Positions 34,303 through 43,242 of a stretch of DNA of 64,000 nucleotides are shown here, piece by piece. How positions within the stretch are numbered: the stretch's first letter is position 1; the number at the start of each line of letters is the position of its first letter. Made by a program: the position numbers and the translations under genes. The stretch comes from JAJPHF01 sp035293805 (GTDB lineage Bacteria; Chloroflexota; UBA6077; JAJPHF01), in the NCBI GenBank assembly GCA_035293805.1, contig DATGMD010000042.1, positions 1 through 64,000 on the forward strand, read 5' to 3'. The notes below the pieces were generated by a model. The model was not told the DNA's origin, did not search any database, and saw nothing but the letters and a program-made list of their open reading frames with translations.

Positions 34303-34361
34303 AGTAGGCCTCTGAAATCGGCCGGGCGCTCGCGCTGACGACCTACCCGTATATGGGAGCC

Positions 34362-35156
34362 TCAGCCGCCACCCACTTGCTCGCTTTGGCGCCCCACGAG
34401 GCACGCAAGCGCCCAGGCGCGCTGGGCCGCAGTGGGGAACGCGAGATAGGCGGCGGTGAGGGCGCCGTCCGCGGCATGGTAGTTGAGGCGCAAGGCGGGC
34501 CAGCGCTGGAAGCCGCTGTACTGCCAGCCGGGGCGCACGTCCACCAGCGCGCCGCGGGGAATCGCCAGCCGCGCCACCGCGCGCTCGTAGTCGGCGGCCG
34601 AGTGGTAGACGAGCCGCGAGGGGCCGACCAGCGTCTCGGGCTGATACACCCACTCGGGGTAGGGCGTGCGCTCGCCCGCGCGAAGCTGCGCGGCCGTGGG
34701 CTGGGCGCGGGTCGGGAACGCCTGACGCGCCTCGGCCGGCCCCGCGAGCAGCGGCGGCGGCGAGACGAGCCGCACCCCGCCGGCCGCGTCGAAGTCCAGG
34801 CTGGCGCGGGCCAGCAGGCGCCACGTGGCCCCGCGGCGCCCGTCGAAGTAGCCGCTCGCCTGGCAGCGCGCCGTGCGCTGGGGCGGCGGGTCGTCGCGCG
34901 CTGCCGTCGGCCGGAAGGCCACGCCCGGCGGGAGCTGGAACAATCGCCAGGCCGCGCCGCCGAGCAGCAGCGGCAGCGCGACCAGCGCTAGCAGGCCCAT
35001 CGCGTCCGGCTGGCGCACCGTCTGGCCCAGGATCGCGTACCAGACCACGACCCCGCCCACCGCCACGGCCGCGACGAGCCCTCGCCGCGCCAGCAGCAGT
35101 ACCCCCAGCAGGCGGTAGGCGGCGTCCTCCACGGCGTCCTCGCCCCCTCGGCGCAC
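34362..35156 (-). CDS. Unknown two-helix membrane protein
   Basis: This 264-residue product has two hydrophobic helices (about 15-37 and 47-67) and then a soluble region with RTARCQASGYFDGRRGATWRLL (two parts) and repeated Tyr/Trp-rich stretches (PYPEWVYQPETL, VRPGWQYSGFQRWPAL). I cannot assign a function. The start is inferred: GTG 35156 with AGAGG upstream. CTG at about 35183 overlapping the glycosylase stop, or GTG 35132, are alternatives. It follows the uracil-DNA glycosylase gene by about 20 bases, so they are probably co-transcribed. The longer open frame through that gene is a shadow. Confidence 0.55.
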   Translation of the reverse strand: MRRGGEDAVEDAAYRLLGVLLLARRGLVAAVAVGGVVVWYAILGQTVRQPDAMGLLALVALPLLLGGAAWRLFQLPPGVAFRPTAARDDPPPQRTARCQASGYFDGRRGATWRLLARASLDFDAAGGVRLVSPPPLLAGPAEARQAFPTRAQPTAAQLRAGERTPYPEWVYQPETLVGPSRLVYHSAADYERAVARLAIPRGALVDVRPGWQYSGFQRWPALRLNYHAADGALTAAYLAFPTAAQRAWALACLVGRQSEQVGGG

Positions 35157-35176
35157 CGCGGCCTCTGAACGACTGC

Positions 35177-35791
35177 TCAGAGCGCCAGCTCCTCCCGGCA
35201 CGCCGCCAGCAGCGCCAGCGCGCGGTCCACCAGCGCGCGGTGCGCCGGGTCGTTCAGCCAGCGGCTCACCCCCGACGAGTGCGGCAGCGGCAGGTAGCGG
35301 CGGCCGTCGCGCTCGACCAGCGTGCCCACCACGTCGTCCAGCCGGCACGGCCCCAGGAAGTGCTCGATCGCCATCTTGCCCACCAGCAGCACGACCGCCG
35401 GCTCCAGCAGCCGCAGCTCGGCCTCCAGGAACGGCCGGCACAGCCGCAGCTCGGCCGGCGACGGCCGCCGGTCGCCCTGGCCGCGCGGCGCCGGGCCAGG
35501 GAAGCAGCGCGTCAGTGACGAGAGGTAGGCGCGCTCGCGGAAGTAGCCGGGCGGAAAGCCCGCGCGGTCGAACCACTGCTCCAGCACGCGCCCCGCTGGC
35601 CCCGCGAAGTGGCGCCGCCGCACGTGCGACCGCACCCCCGGCGCCTGGCCGACCACCAGCACCCGCGCCCGCGTCGGGCCGTGCGCGATCGGCGCCGCCT
35701 CGGCCAGCAGCCCGGCGTCCTGGCAGGCCCGGCAGGCCGCGATGCGCTCGCGCAGCGCCGCGATGCTCTCCACGCCGTCCACACGCTCCAT
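35177..35791 (-). CDS. Uracil-DNA glycosylase superfamily protein (family 4-like)
   Basis: The 204-residue protein has the UDG fold motifs GQAPG (motif 1) followed by HFAGPAGRVLEQWFDRAGF, and LPHSSGVSRWLND (motif 2). Cysteines in a CRAC pair near residue 20, in TRCFPGP and in LRLCRPFLEAEL are spaced as in iron-sulphur family 4 enzymes. Motif 1 differs from the usual GEAPG by Gln for Glu, and motif 2 has HSSG in place of HPSP-like sequences, so substrate preference may differ. It is divergent from pepA. Confidence 0.85.
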   Translation of the reverse strand: MERVDGVESIAALRERIAACRACQDAGLLAEAAPIAHGPTRARVLVVGQAPGVRSHVRRRHFAGPAGRVLEQWFDRAGFPPGYFRERAYLSSLTRCFPGPAPRGQGDRRPSPAELRLCRPFLEAELRLLEPAVVLLVGKMAIEHFLGPCRLDDVVGTLVERDGRRYLPLPHSSGVSRWLNDPAHRALVDRALALLAACREELAL

Positions 35792-35874
35792 GCCCTATGG
35801 TTTCACACCAGCCCGCGGCGCGTCCATCGCCCTCCGATGCTCAGTCGGCATAGCGGGCGCTTCCCGCGGCGGGC

Positions 35875-35880
35875 TACAAT
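35875..35880 (+). promoter_or_regulatory. -10 hexamer upstream of pepA
   Basis: TACAAT at 35875-35880 lies about 55 bases before the pepA start and faces it. No good -35 is visible at 16-18 bases. Confidence 0.45.
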
Positions 35881-35935
35881 CGAGAGAGGCTCCGCCCGGG
35901 TCGCGGCCTCACTCTGGCGAGAGGTGCCCCACGCC

Positions 35936-37459
35936 ATGGACGTACAAGTCGCGCAAGGATCGGTGGTCGAGGTGGCCACGCCGCTGCTCGTCGTCAACCT
36001 GTTCGAGGACGCCGACGCCCTCGGCGGCGCGACGGCCGCCGTCGACGCGGCCCTGGGCGGGCTGCTCACCCGCCTCCGCGAGTCCGGCGAGCTGCGCGGC
36101 AAGCCCGGCGAGGTCGTGGTCGTCCACAACCCCGGCACCCAGGCCCTGCGCGCCGAGCGCGTCGCCGTCGTCGGCCTGGGCGCGCTGGACGCCTTTACCC
36201 CCGAGCGCGCGCGCCGCGCCGCCGCGGTCGCCGCGCGCAAGGCCCGCGACCTGCGCGTCAGCAGCTACGCCACGGTCCTACACGGCGCCGGCGCCGGCGG
36301 TCTGGAGCCGCAGGGCGCCGCCGAGGCGCTGGCCGAGGGCTCCCTCCTGGCACTCTACGCCTACGACCGCTTCCAGCACGAGCGGGTGGCGGGCGGCCAC
36401 GAGGTGGAGCGCGCCACGGTCGTCGAGCGCGACCCCGCGCGGCTCGACGCGATCCGCGCCGGCGTCGCCGCCGGCACGGCGATGGCCGAGGCGACGATGA
36501 CGGCCCGCGATCTGGCGCAGGGCCCCGCCAACGTCGTGACCGCCACCTTCCTGGCGCAGCAGGCGCAGAGCGTCGCCGAGCGGATGGGCTTCGACTGCCA
36601 GGTGTTCGGTCTGGACCAGATCCGCGAGATGCGGATGAACGGGCTGCTGGCGGTGAACCAGGGCAGCGCCAACCCGCCGAGCTTCGTCGTCATGCGCTAC
36701 ACCGCGCCCGCCGCCGAGAAGACGCTGGCCGTGGTCGGCAAGGGCATCACCTTCGACAGCGGCGGCATCTCCATCAAGCCCGCCGAGAACATGCACCACA
36801 TGCGCCACGACAAGTCGGGCGCGGCGGCGGTCGTCGGCTTCATGCAAGCGGCCGCGGCGCTCCAGCTGCCGGTGAACGTGCTCGGCATCTTCGCCGCCAC
36901 CGACAACATGCCCAGCGGCTCGGCCTATCGCCCCGGCGACGTGATCCAGCCCCGCGGCGGCACCACCGTCGAGATCATCAACACCGACGCCGAGGGGCGG
37001 GTGATCCTGTCCGACGCGCTCTGCTACGCCGCCGAGCAGGCGCCCGACGCGATCGTCGACCTCGCCACGCTGACCGGCGCCTGCGTGATCGCGCTCGGCC
37101 ACCACGCCAGCGGGCTGTTCGGCAACGACGAGGACCTGATCGAGACGATGCTGGCCGCCGGCAACCTGTCGGGCGAGCGGGTATGGCCGCTCCCCCTGTT
37201 TCCCGAGTACGACGAGCAGATCAAGAGCAGCATCGCCGACATCAAGAACACCGGGGGGCGCCCGGCCGGCGCCATCACCGCGGCGTGGTTCCTGGCGCAC
37301 TTCGTAAAGGGCCGTCCGTGGCTGCACCTCGACATCGCCGGCACGGCCTGGACGGAGGGCGCCTGGGGCGAGCTGCCGCCCTACCTGGCCAAGGACACCG
37401 CCACCGGCGTTGGCGTGCGCCTGCTCGTCCACTTCGCGCGCCTCTGGGCCGCGAGCTAG
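35936..37459 (+). CDS. pepA: Leucyl aminopeptidase (M17 family)
   Basis: This 507-residue cytosolic dizinc aminopeptidase removes N-terminal residues from peptides. The C-terminal catalytic domain has VGKGITFDSGGISIKP (metal ligands Lys and Asp), the signature NTDAEGRVILSDAL, and TLTGACVIALG. The N-terminal domain is the typical macro-like module. The ATG at 35936 follows GAGAGGTG. Longer open frames to 35609 overlap the divergent glycosylase and are not credible. About 170 bases without a recognisable feature follow before the flippase. Confidence 0.95.
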   Translation: MDVQVAQGSVVEVATPLLVVNLFEDADALGGATAAVDAALGGLLTRLRESGELRGKPGEVVVVHNPGTQALRAERVAVVGLGALDAFTPERARRAAAVAARKARDLRVSSYATVLHGAGAGGLEPQGAAEALAEGSLLALYAYDRFQHERVAGGHEVERATVVERDPARLDAIRAGVAAGTAMAEATMTARDLAQGPANVVTATFLAQQAQSVAERMGFDCQVFGLDQIREMRMNGLLAVNQGSANPPSFVVMRYTAPAAEKTLAVVGKGITFDSGGISIKPAENMHHMRHDKSGAAAVVGFMQAAAALQLPVNVLGIFAATDNMPSGSAYRPGDVIQPRGGTTVEIINTDAEGRVILSDALCYAAEQAPDAIVDLATLTGACVIALGHHASGLFGNDEDLIETMLAAGNLSGERVWPLPLFPEYDEQIKSSIADIKNTGGRPAGAITAAWFLAHFVKGRPWLHLDIAGTAWTEGAWGELPPYLAKDTATGVGVRLLVHFARLWAAS

Positions 37460-37632
37460 ACAGCGGGCGCCGGTGAGCGTGCAGATCTGTCCGCGACGCC
37501 CATACGCGCCTACCCGCGCCCTCCGCTTGCTCGCCAGGCACGCGGCGCGAAAACCTCGCGCCGGCGAGCCCGTGGCCCTCCGTGGCCGAGTGCTAACCGA
37601 TTTTTGAGACGTACTGGGCCGCCTTCGCGCGC

Positions 37633-39186
37633 TTGCTGAGCGCGTCGCCGGCGCTCGTCGCCGCCTGGGTGGCGCTCGCGCTGGCCTTCGCTGCCGCCAG
37701 CACCTGGCTGCTGCAGCGCCTGCTGCCGCGCGCCGCCACCGACAACCCCGTGCGCCGCGTGGCCCAGAACTCCGCCTTCCCCATGGCGACCGCGCTCGGC
37801 AACAAGGGGCTCGACCTCGCCTTCGCCATCGTCATGCTGCGCGTGCTCGGCCCGGCCGACGCGGGCGCCTACGCCTGGGTCGGCGTGGTCGTCGGCTACC
37901 TCGACATCCTGCTCGGCTTCGGCATGAACACCTGGCTCACGCGCGAGGTGGCCCGCCAGCCCGAGCGCCTCGCGCGCGAGCTGGGCCGCGTGCTTGGCGC
38001 GCGGGCGCTGTTCTGGCTCGGCGTGGTGCTCGCCACCCTAGTGCTCGCCGGGCCGCTCGCCGGCCCCCTCGACGTAACGCCACCCAAGGCGCTGGCGCTG
38101 CTGCTGCTCGCCCTCGCCATGGCGCCGGCCGGGCTGTCGGCCGCGCTCACCGCCGTCTTCCAGGCCCGCGAGCGCATGGAGTACCCCGCCGCCGTCACCG
38201 TCGTGACCACGGTGCTCAAAGTCGCCCTCGGCCTGCTGGCGCTCGGCCTGGGCTATGGCTTCGTGGGCCTGGCCGCCGTCGCGCTCGCCGTCAACGTGCT
38301 CACGCTCGGCGCCCTCGCCACGCTGTTCGTCGATCTGGTCGGCTGGCCGCGGCTGCGGCTCGCGCCGCGCGCGGGGCTCGCCCTGGTGGGCGACGCCTAT
38401 CCCTTCATGATGAACAACCTGCTCGCCAGCCTGTTCTTCCGCCTGGACAGCCTCCTCCTGCCGCCCCTCGCCGGCGACGTCGCGCTCGGCTGGTACAGCG
38501 CGGCCTACCGCGTGGTCGACGGCTTCAACCTCATCCCCGCCAACTTCACGCTCGCGCTCTTCCCGCTGCTCGCCCGTCAGGGCCAGACCGACCGCACGGC
38601 GCTCGCGCGCGTGTATCGCCGCGCCCTCAAGGTACTGCTCCTGCTCGGCATGCCGATCGCCGTCGGCACCGCGGTGTTGGCCGAGCCGCTGGTCCTGTTC
38701 TTCGCTGGCCCCGCCTACGTGCCGCAGGCCGCCTGGGCGCTGCGCGTGCTGATTTGGTTCCTGCCGTTCAGCTTCGTGAACGGCGTGACCCAGTACGTGC
38801 TGATCGCCGTCGACCGCCAGCGCTTCCTGACGATCGCCTTTCTCGTGGCCACGGCGTTCAACCTCGTCGCTAACCTCCTGCTGATCCCCCGCACCAGCTA
38901 CCTCGGCGCGGCGCTCGTCACCGTGCTCTCCGAGGTCGTGCTGCTCGGGCCGTTCTGGTGGGCGGTCACGCGCAGCCTGCCGCCCATCTCCCTGTGGCGC
39001 TTGGTCTGGCGCCCGGCCCTCGCGGCGGCGGGCATGGCGGCGGCCGTCGCGCCGCTGGCCGCCTGGAGCTGGCTACTCAGCATACCTGTCGGCGCCGCAG
39101 TGTACGCGGGCCTGCTCGCCGCGCTGGGCGGCTTCGATGCCGACGACCGCGCCCTCTGGTATCGGCTCCGCGGGGTCCAGGCATAG
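37633..39186 (+). CDS. Oligosaccharide flippase (MOP superfamily, Wzx-like)
   Basis: The 517-residue protein has about 12-14 hydrophobic segments. The core QNSAFPMATALGNKGLDLAFAIVMLRVLGPADAGAY (in parts) and AYPFMMNNLLASLFFRLDSLLL match polysaccharide-biosynthesis flippases of the MOP superfamily, which move lipid-linked sugars across the membrane. The start is uncertain: TTG 37633 is the only standard codon near the N-terminus, and no ribosome binding site precedes it. No glycosyltransferases are adjacent, so the substrate cannot be inferred. MurJ-type motifs are not obvious. Confidence 0.85.
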   Translation: MLSASPALVAAWVALALAFAAASTWLLQRLLPRAATDNPVRRVAQNSAFPMATALGNKGLDLAFAIVMLRVLGPADAGAYAWVGVVVGYLDILLGFGMNTWLTREVARQPERLARELGRVLGARALFWLGVVLATLVLAGPLAGPLDVTPPKALALLLLALAMAPAGLSAALTAVFQARERMEYPAAVTVVTTVLKVALGLLALGLGYGFVGLAAVALAVNVLTLGALATLFVDLVGWPRLRLAPRAGLALVGDAYPFMMNNLLASLFFRLDSLLLPPLAGDVALGWYSAAYRVVDGFNLIPANFTLALFPLLARQGQTDRTALARVYRRALKVLLLLGMPIAVGTAVLAEPLVLFFAGPAYVPQAAWALRVLIWFLPFSFVNGVTQYVLIAVDRQRFLTIAFLVATAFNLVANLLLIPRTSYLGAALVTVLSEVVLLGPFWWAVTRSLPPISLWRLVWRPALAAAGMAAAVAPLAAWSWLLSIPVGAAVYAGLLAALGGFDADDRALWYRLRGVQA

Positions 39187-39304
39187 CCACTGCGTCACAA
39201 TACCGCTGCCCGCAAGCCAATTCGCCCGGGCGGCTGTAACGTTCACGAGGGGCATCCGTTTGCTGTGTTGTAGAGGATTGGGCCTATTGGCTCAGGAGAC
39301 TGCC

Positions 39305-40249
39305 ATGCTGCCGCGACTCTGGCTCTCCGCCCGCCAGCTCCGCGTGAGCTGCGCGCTCGCGCTGCTCGCCACGCTGGCCACGCCGTCGCTCCTCGTGCCG
39401 GCGGCCTCGGGCTGGACGACTGCCGGGGGAGTTCCCGCCGTGCTCGCCCAGGACGCGGTGACCGACCAGGCGACCCTGGAGACACGCCAGCCCGAGGTGC
39501 AGTGGTCGCCGGGCGGCAGCGATGCCTGGCAGTCCGTGCCGGCCCGGCAAACCGTGGCGGCTGGCGACCGCGTCCGGACCGGTTCGGGGGCCAGCGCGCG
39601 GCTCATCTACTTCGAGGGTACGGTGACCGAGATCGGCGCCGACACGGGCCTGCTGGTCCAGCGGCTAGAGCACAGCCCCGACGGCAACATCGTCACCCGG
39701 CTCTTCCAGTCGGCCGGCACCACCGTGAACCGCGTGGTACACCTGGCTGATCCTGCCGCCAGCTTCGAGATCGAAACGCCCGCGGCCACCGCGTTCGTGC
39801 GCGGCACCACCCCTCAGGTCCAGGTGGGGTTCGACGGCACGACGCGCGTCTCGAACGTGCCGGACAATACGGGCGGCACGGTGCGCGTACAGGGGAAGGA
39901 CGCGGGCGCGACCGAGGTAATCCTCCAGCCGGGCGAGGAGACTTTCGTCCAGCCCGGGCAACCGCCCTCGTCGCCAACCCCAATAAGCGGGCAGCAGAGC
40001 CAGCAGCCGGCCAACCCAGAGACCCAGCAGGCCCAGCAACAACAGCAGCAAGTGCTCCAGATGCAGCAGGCGTCGGCGATGATGGCCGGCCAGGGCATCG
40101 CGGCCAGCTTTGCAGCGGCGCAGGCCGGCTTCGCGAACGCGGTCGCCGCCCAGCAGCTTCAGAATCAACTGCTCAACCAGCTCACTAGCGTGCCGAGCTT
40201 CAACTTCTCGAACTTCCCCGTGGCGACCGGCACCGGGCGCTCGCGCTAG
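39305..40249 (+). CDS. Exported FecR-domain protein with Gln-rich tail
   Basis: The 314-residue product has a signal peptide (basic start, then VSCALALLATLATPSLLVPAASG), a FecR domain (VPARQTVAAGDRVRTGSGASARLIYFEGTVTEIG in parts, then ETPAATAFVRGTTPQV), and a C-terminal third rich in Gln (QQAQQQQQQVLQMQQA) ending in NFSNFPVATGTG. The ATG at 39305 has AGGAG six bases before it. FecR domains sense or scaffold at the envelope, sometimes with ECF sigma factors, but no sigma or TonB gene is nearby. The role is unknown. Confidence 0.82.
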   Translation: MLPRLWLSARQLRVSCALALLATLATPSLLVPAASGWTTAGGVPAVLAQDAVTDQATLETRQPEVQWSPGGSDAWQSVPARQTVAAGDRVRTGSGASARLIYFEGTVTEIGADTGLLVQRLEHSPDGNIVTRLFQSAGTTVNRVVHLADPAASFEIETPAATAFVRGTTPQVQVGFDGTTRVSNVPDNTGGTVRVQGKDAGATEVILQPGEETFVQPGQPPSSPTPISGQQSQQPANPETQQAQQQQQQVLQMQQASAMMAGQGIAASFAAAQAGFANAVAAQQLQNQLLNQLTSVPSFNFSNFPVATGTGRSR

Positions 40250-40296
40250 GCTGGCTCCCCGGGGTGGGAAAGACCTTCGACCCCGAGGCCACACGC

Positions 40297-41229
40297 TTAG
40301 TGCGCCAGGCTCGGCGCGGGGGCAGGTAAGTTGCCCGCGGCAGTGCGGAGAAAATCGAGGAACCGCGCGGTCATCGGCGAGAAGTACTTGTGCGGCCGAT
40401 AGACGAGCACAAACTCGTGGGCCAGGCCGGCGGTCGGCACCCGCACCTCGCGTAGCAGCCCCAACCCCAGCTCCTGGGCTACCTCGCAGCGGAACAGCAC
40501 GGCCAGCCCCATGCCCGCCTGCACCGCGCGCTTGATCGCCTCGGCCTGCTCCAGTTCCAGCACCACCTGCCAGCCCCGCGCCTCGTCGGCCATCTGCCGC
40601 TCTAGCTGCGCCCGCGCCGCGGCCCCGGGCGGCCCCAGCACGAACGGCTGGCCGCGCACCTCCGCCCACGACACCGCGGCATGGCTGGCGAGCGGGTGGT
40701 CCGGATGAGCCACCATTACCAGCTCCTCGCGCCGCAACGGCTCGGCCGCCAGCCCCTCGGGCAGCGGCCCCGCCTCGACGAGCGCGAAGTCGTGTTGCCC
40801 CGCCAGCGTCTCGTCGCGCAGCGTTGGCGCGGGCGCCACCCGCAACACCAGATCGGCGCGCGAGTTGCGCTGCTTGAAGCGGCTGATCAACTGCGGCAGC
40901 ACGTAGCTGCCGACGGTGGGCGTGGCGCCGATGGCGATACGCCCCGTCTGCGCGTCGCGCAGCTCGCTGATCAGCGCGCGCACCTGCTCCGTCTCGTGCA
41001 GCACGCTACGCGCGTAGCGATAAACGGCCTCGCCCGCCTCGGTGGGCAGGCTGCGGCGTCCCTCGCGGTAGAGCAGGCGGGTGCCGAAGAATTGCTCCAG
41101 GCTGCGCATGTGGACGCTGAGGGCGGGCTGGGTCGTGAACAGGTGCTCGGCCGCGAGCGTGAAGCTTTGCCGCTCGACCACTTCACAGAGCACGCGCAGC
41201 TTGTACAGCGTTATCGGCGCCTCGTCCAT
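40297..41229 (-). CDS. LysR-family transcriptional regulator
   Basis: The 310-residue protein has the LysR winged helix-turn-helix (FTLAAEHLFTTQPALSVHMRSLEQFFGTRLLYREGR in parts) and a periplasmic-binding-protein-like effector domain (GATPTVGSYVLPQLISRF onward), close to the CysL/RbcR type. It is divergent from the homocysteine methyltransferase/MTHFR gene, 93 bases away, and LysR proteins commonly control the divergent gene. A TACAAT hexamer (41236-41241) ends only six bases before its ATG, so its own mRNA may be leaderless. Confidence 0.93.
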   Translation of the reverse strand: MDEAPITLYKLRVLCEVVERQSFTLAAEHLFTTQPALSVHMRSLEQFFGTRLLYREGRRSLPTEAGEAVYRYARSVLHETEQVRALISELRDAQTGRIAIGATPTVGSYVLPQLISRFKQRNSRADLVLRVAPAPTLRDETLAGQHDFALVEAGPLPEGLAAEPLRREELVMVAHPDHPLASHAAVSWAEVRGQPFVLGPPGAAARAQLERQMADEARGWQVVLELEQAEAIKRAVQAGMGLAVLFRCEVAQELGLGLLREVRVPTAGLAHEFVLVYRPHKYFSPMTARFLDFLRTAAGNLPAPAPSLAH

Positions 41230-41264
41230 AAGCTGATTGTAGCGACTAGCTAGCAGCCGCGCTA

Positions 41265-41294
41265 TTGGCTTTATGGCAAAGTGCAGGCTACCAT
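41265..41294 (+). promoter_or_regulatory. Promoter for the methionine/folate fusion gene
   Basis: TTGGCT (41265-41270) and TACCAT (41289-41294) are 18 bases apart and face the fusion gene. The lysR gene reads away on the other strand, so an operator for the LysR protein is likely within 41230-41300. I cannot pick a convincing T-N11-A site. Confidence 0.5.
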
Positions 41295-41322
41295 TCAGTG
41301 ACGGCCGAGAACAGGGGAGAGC

Positions 41323-43185
41323 ATGGCCCGCATTCCCTTCCGCGACCGATTACAGCGCGCGCCGCTGCTCGCCGACGGCGCGCTCGGCACGCTGCTGTAC
41401 GAGCGCGGCGTGCCCTACGAACGCGGCTTCGACGAGCTGAACGTCACCCAGCCCACCCTCATCGAGCGCCTGCACCGCGAGTATCTGGCCGCGGGTGCCG
41501 AGCTGATCGAGTCGAACACCTTCGGCGCGAACCGTCTGCGCCTGGCAGTATACGGCCAGGAGGCGCGCGCCGCCGAGCTGAACGCCAAAGGCGTGCGCCT
41601 GGCCGCCGCCGCCCGCGCCGAAGTCGCGCCCCAGGCCTACGTGGCCGGCGCGATAGGCCCGGTCGGTCAGCCGCTGGAGCCAGTCGGCGCCATCGGCCTG
41701 AGCGACGCCCGCGCCGCCTTCGCCGCGCAGGCCGCGGCGCTCGCCGAGGCGGGCGCCGACGTGCTGCTGCTCGAGACGTTCTCGGACCTGCGCGAGCTGC
41801 GCGAGGCGATCATCGCCGCCCGCGCCGTCTGCGACCTGCCCCTCGTCGCGCAGATGAGCTTCACCGCCGACGGCCGCACGCCCACCGGCGAGAGCCCCGA
41901 GGAGGTGGCGCGCACGCTGGAGGCGCTGGGGGTGGATGTGCTGGGCGTGAACTGCGGCGTGGGGCCGCAGGTAGCGCTGGACGTGCTCGGCGGCATGGCG
42001 GCCGTAGCTCGCACGCCCCTGGTCGCGCAGCCCAACGCCGGCTTCCCGGGACGCGTCGGCGGACGCATCTTCTACCTGTCCACGCCGCAGTACTTGGCCG
42101 ACTACGCGAAGCGTTTCGTCGCAGCGGGCGCGCGGCTCATCGGCGGGTGCTGTGGCACAACGCCTGAGCACACGCGGGCGATGAGCGCGGCGCTGGCCAC
42201 CGAGCGCGCCCGGCCGCGCGTCGTCGTGCCGGCCCCGCCCACGCCGAGCCGAGCGTCCGGCGCTTTAGCGGCGCGGCCCGAGCCGACCCCTTTGCAGCGG
42301 CGGCTAGCCTCAGGCCCATTTGTGCTCGCCGCCGAGCTAGAGCCCCCGGCCGGCCAGTCCCTCGCCGATCTCCTGGCCACCGCCGACGCGCTCGTAGCGG
42401 CCGGCGTCGACTGCGTGAACGTGCCAGACCCGCCTTCGCCACGCGGCCGGCTCAGCAGCCTGGCGCTGGCCGTCCACCTGCGCGCGCAGCGGACGCTCGA
42501 CGTGCTGCTGCACTGCACGACGCGCGACCGCAACCTGCTGGCGCTCCAGGCCGACCTGCTCGGCGCGCACGCGCTCGGCATCCGCGACGTGCTGGCGACG
42601 ACCGGCGACCCACTGCGCATCGGCACTTATCCTCACGCGGCCGGTGTCTGGGATGTGGACGCTGCGGGGTTGATCGAGATCCTGGCGCGCATGAACCGCG
42701 GCGAGGACTGGGCGGGCTCGCCGCTGGCCGAGCCGACCGCCTTCCATGTCGGCTGCACGGTCGCGGTCACCGGCGATCCGGCCGCGGCGCGCGAGCAGCT
42801 CCAGCGCAAGCTGGAGGCCGGCGCGCAGTTCGTGCTGGCGCCGCCGCTGTTCGCCGTGGACCAGCTCGACGCCCTGCTGCGGGATCTCGGTCCACTCGCC
42901 GTGCCGCTGGTCGTCGGCGTGCTGCCGCTGGAGAGCAGTCGCCACGCCGAATTTCTGCACAACGAGGTGCCGGGGATGCTGGTGCCCGACGCGGTGCGCG
43001 ACCGGCTGCGCCGTGCGGGTACGCGCGCGGCGGCCGAGGGCAGGCGCCTCGCCGCCGCGCTGCTGGCGGCCGCCCACGAGCGCGTCGCCGGCGCCTACCT
43101 CGTGCCGCCCAACGGCCGCGCGGAGAGCCTTGTCGAGCTGCTACGCCAGGCCGGCGTAGCCTCGGCAGAGACGCAGTCCAGCTAG
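41323..43185 (+). CDS. Bifunctional homocysteine S-methyltransferase / methylenetetrahydrofolate reductase
   Basis: The first 295 or so residues are a homocysteine methyltransferase barrel: LLADGALGTLLYERG, ESNTFGANRLRL, and the zinc ligands in GVNCGVG and GGCCGTTPEH. Residues about 320-610 are a MTHFR barrel (FVLAAELEPPAGQSL, VNVPDPPSPRGRLSSLALA, DVLATTGDPLR). Fusing the two couples reduction of methylene-THF to methionine formation. The 620-residue length matches known fusions. The ATG at 41323 follows GGGGAGA. A Pro/Ala linker (PAPPTPSRASGALAARPEP) joins the domains. Confidence 0.93.
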   Translation: MARIPFRDRLQRAPLLADGALGTLLYERGVPYERGFDELNVTQPTLIERLHREYLAAGAELIESNTFGANRLRLAVYGQEARAAELNAKGVRLAAAARAEVAPQAYVAGAIGPVGQPLEPVGAIGLSDARAAFAAQAAALAEAGADVLLLETFSDLRELREAIIAARAVCDLPLVAQMSFTADGRTPTGESPEEVARTLEALGVDVLGVNCGVGPQVALDVLGGMAAVARTPLVAQPNAGFPGRVGGRIFYLSTPQYLADYAKRFVAAGARLIGGCCGTTPEHTRAMSAALATERARPRVVVPAPPTPSRASGALAARPEPTPLQRRLASGPFVLAAELEPPAGQSLADLLATADALVAAGVDCVNVPDPPSPRGRLSSLALAVHLRAQRTLDVLLHCTTRDRNLLALQADLLGAHALGIRDVLATTGDPLRIGTYPHAAGVWDVDAAGLIEILARMNRGEDWAGSPLAEPTAFHVGCTVAVTGDPAAAREQLQRKLEAGAQFVLAPPLFAVDQLDALLRDLGPLAVPLVVGVLPLESSRHAEFLHNEVPGMLVPDAVRDRLRRAGTRAAAEGRRLAAALLAAAHERVAGAYLVPPNGRAESLVELLRQAGVASAETQSS

Positions 43186-43242
43186 ACAAGTGCGCGGCAG
43201 TACGGCGACGTGCTCCCCTGCGCACGGCCTTGGCTCCTGCCG

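Noticed and set aside
34362..35576. 404-residue version of the unknown membrane protein
   Set aside because: Its first 140 residues are a shadow of the uracil-DNA glycosylase gene in another frame.
35609..35935. Long N-terminal extension of pepA
   Set aside because: It overlaps the divergent glycosylase gene and reads as Arg/Pro/His-rich shadow sequence. The conserved protein begins at 35936.
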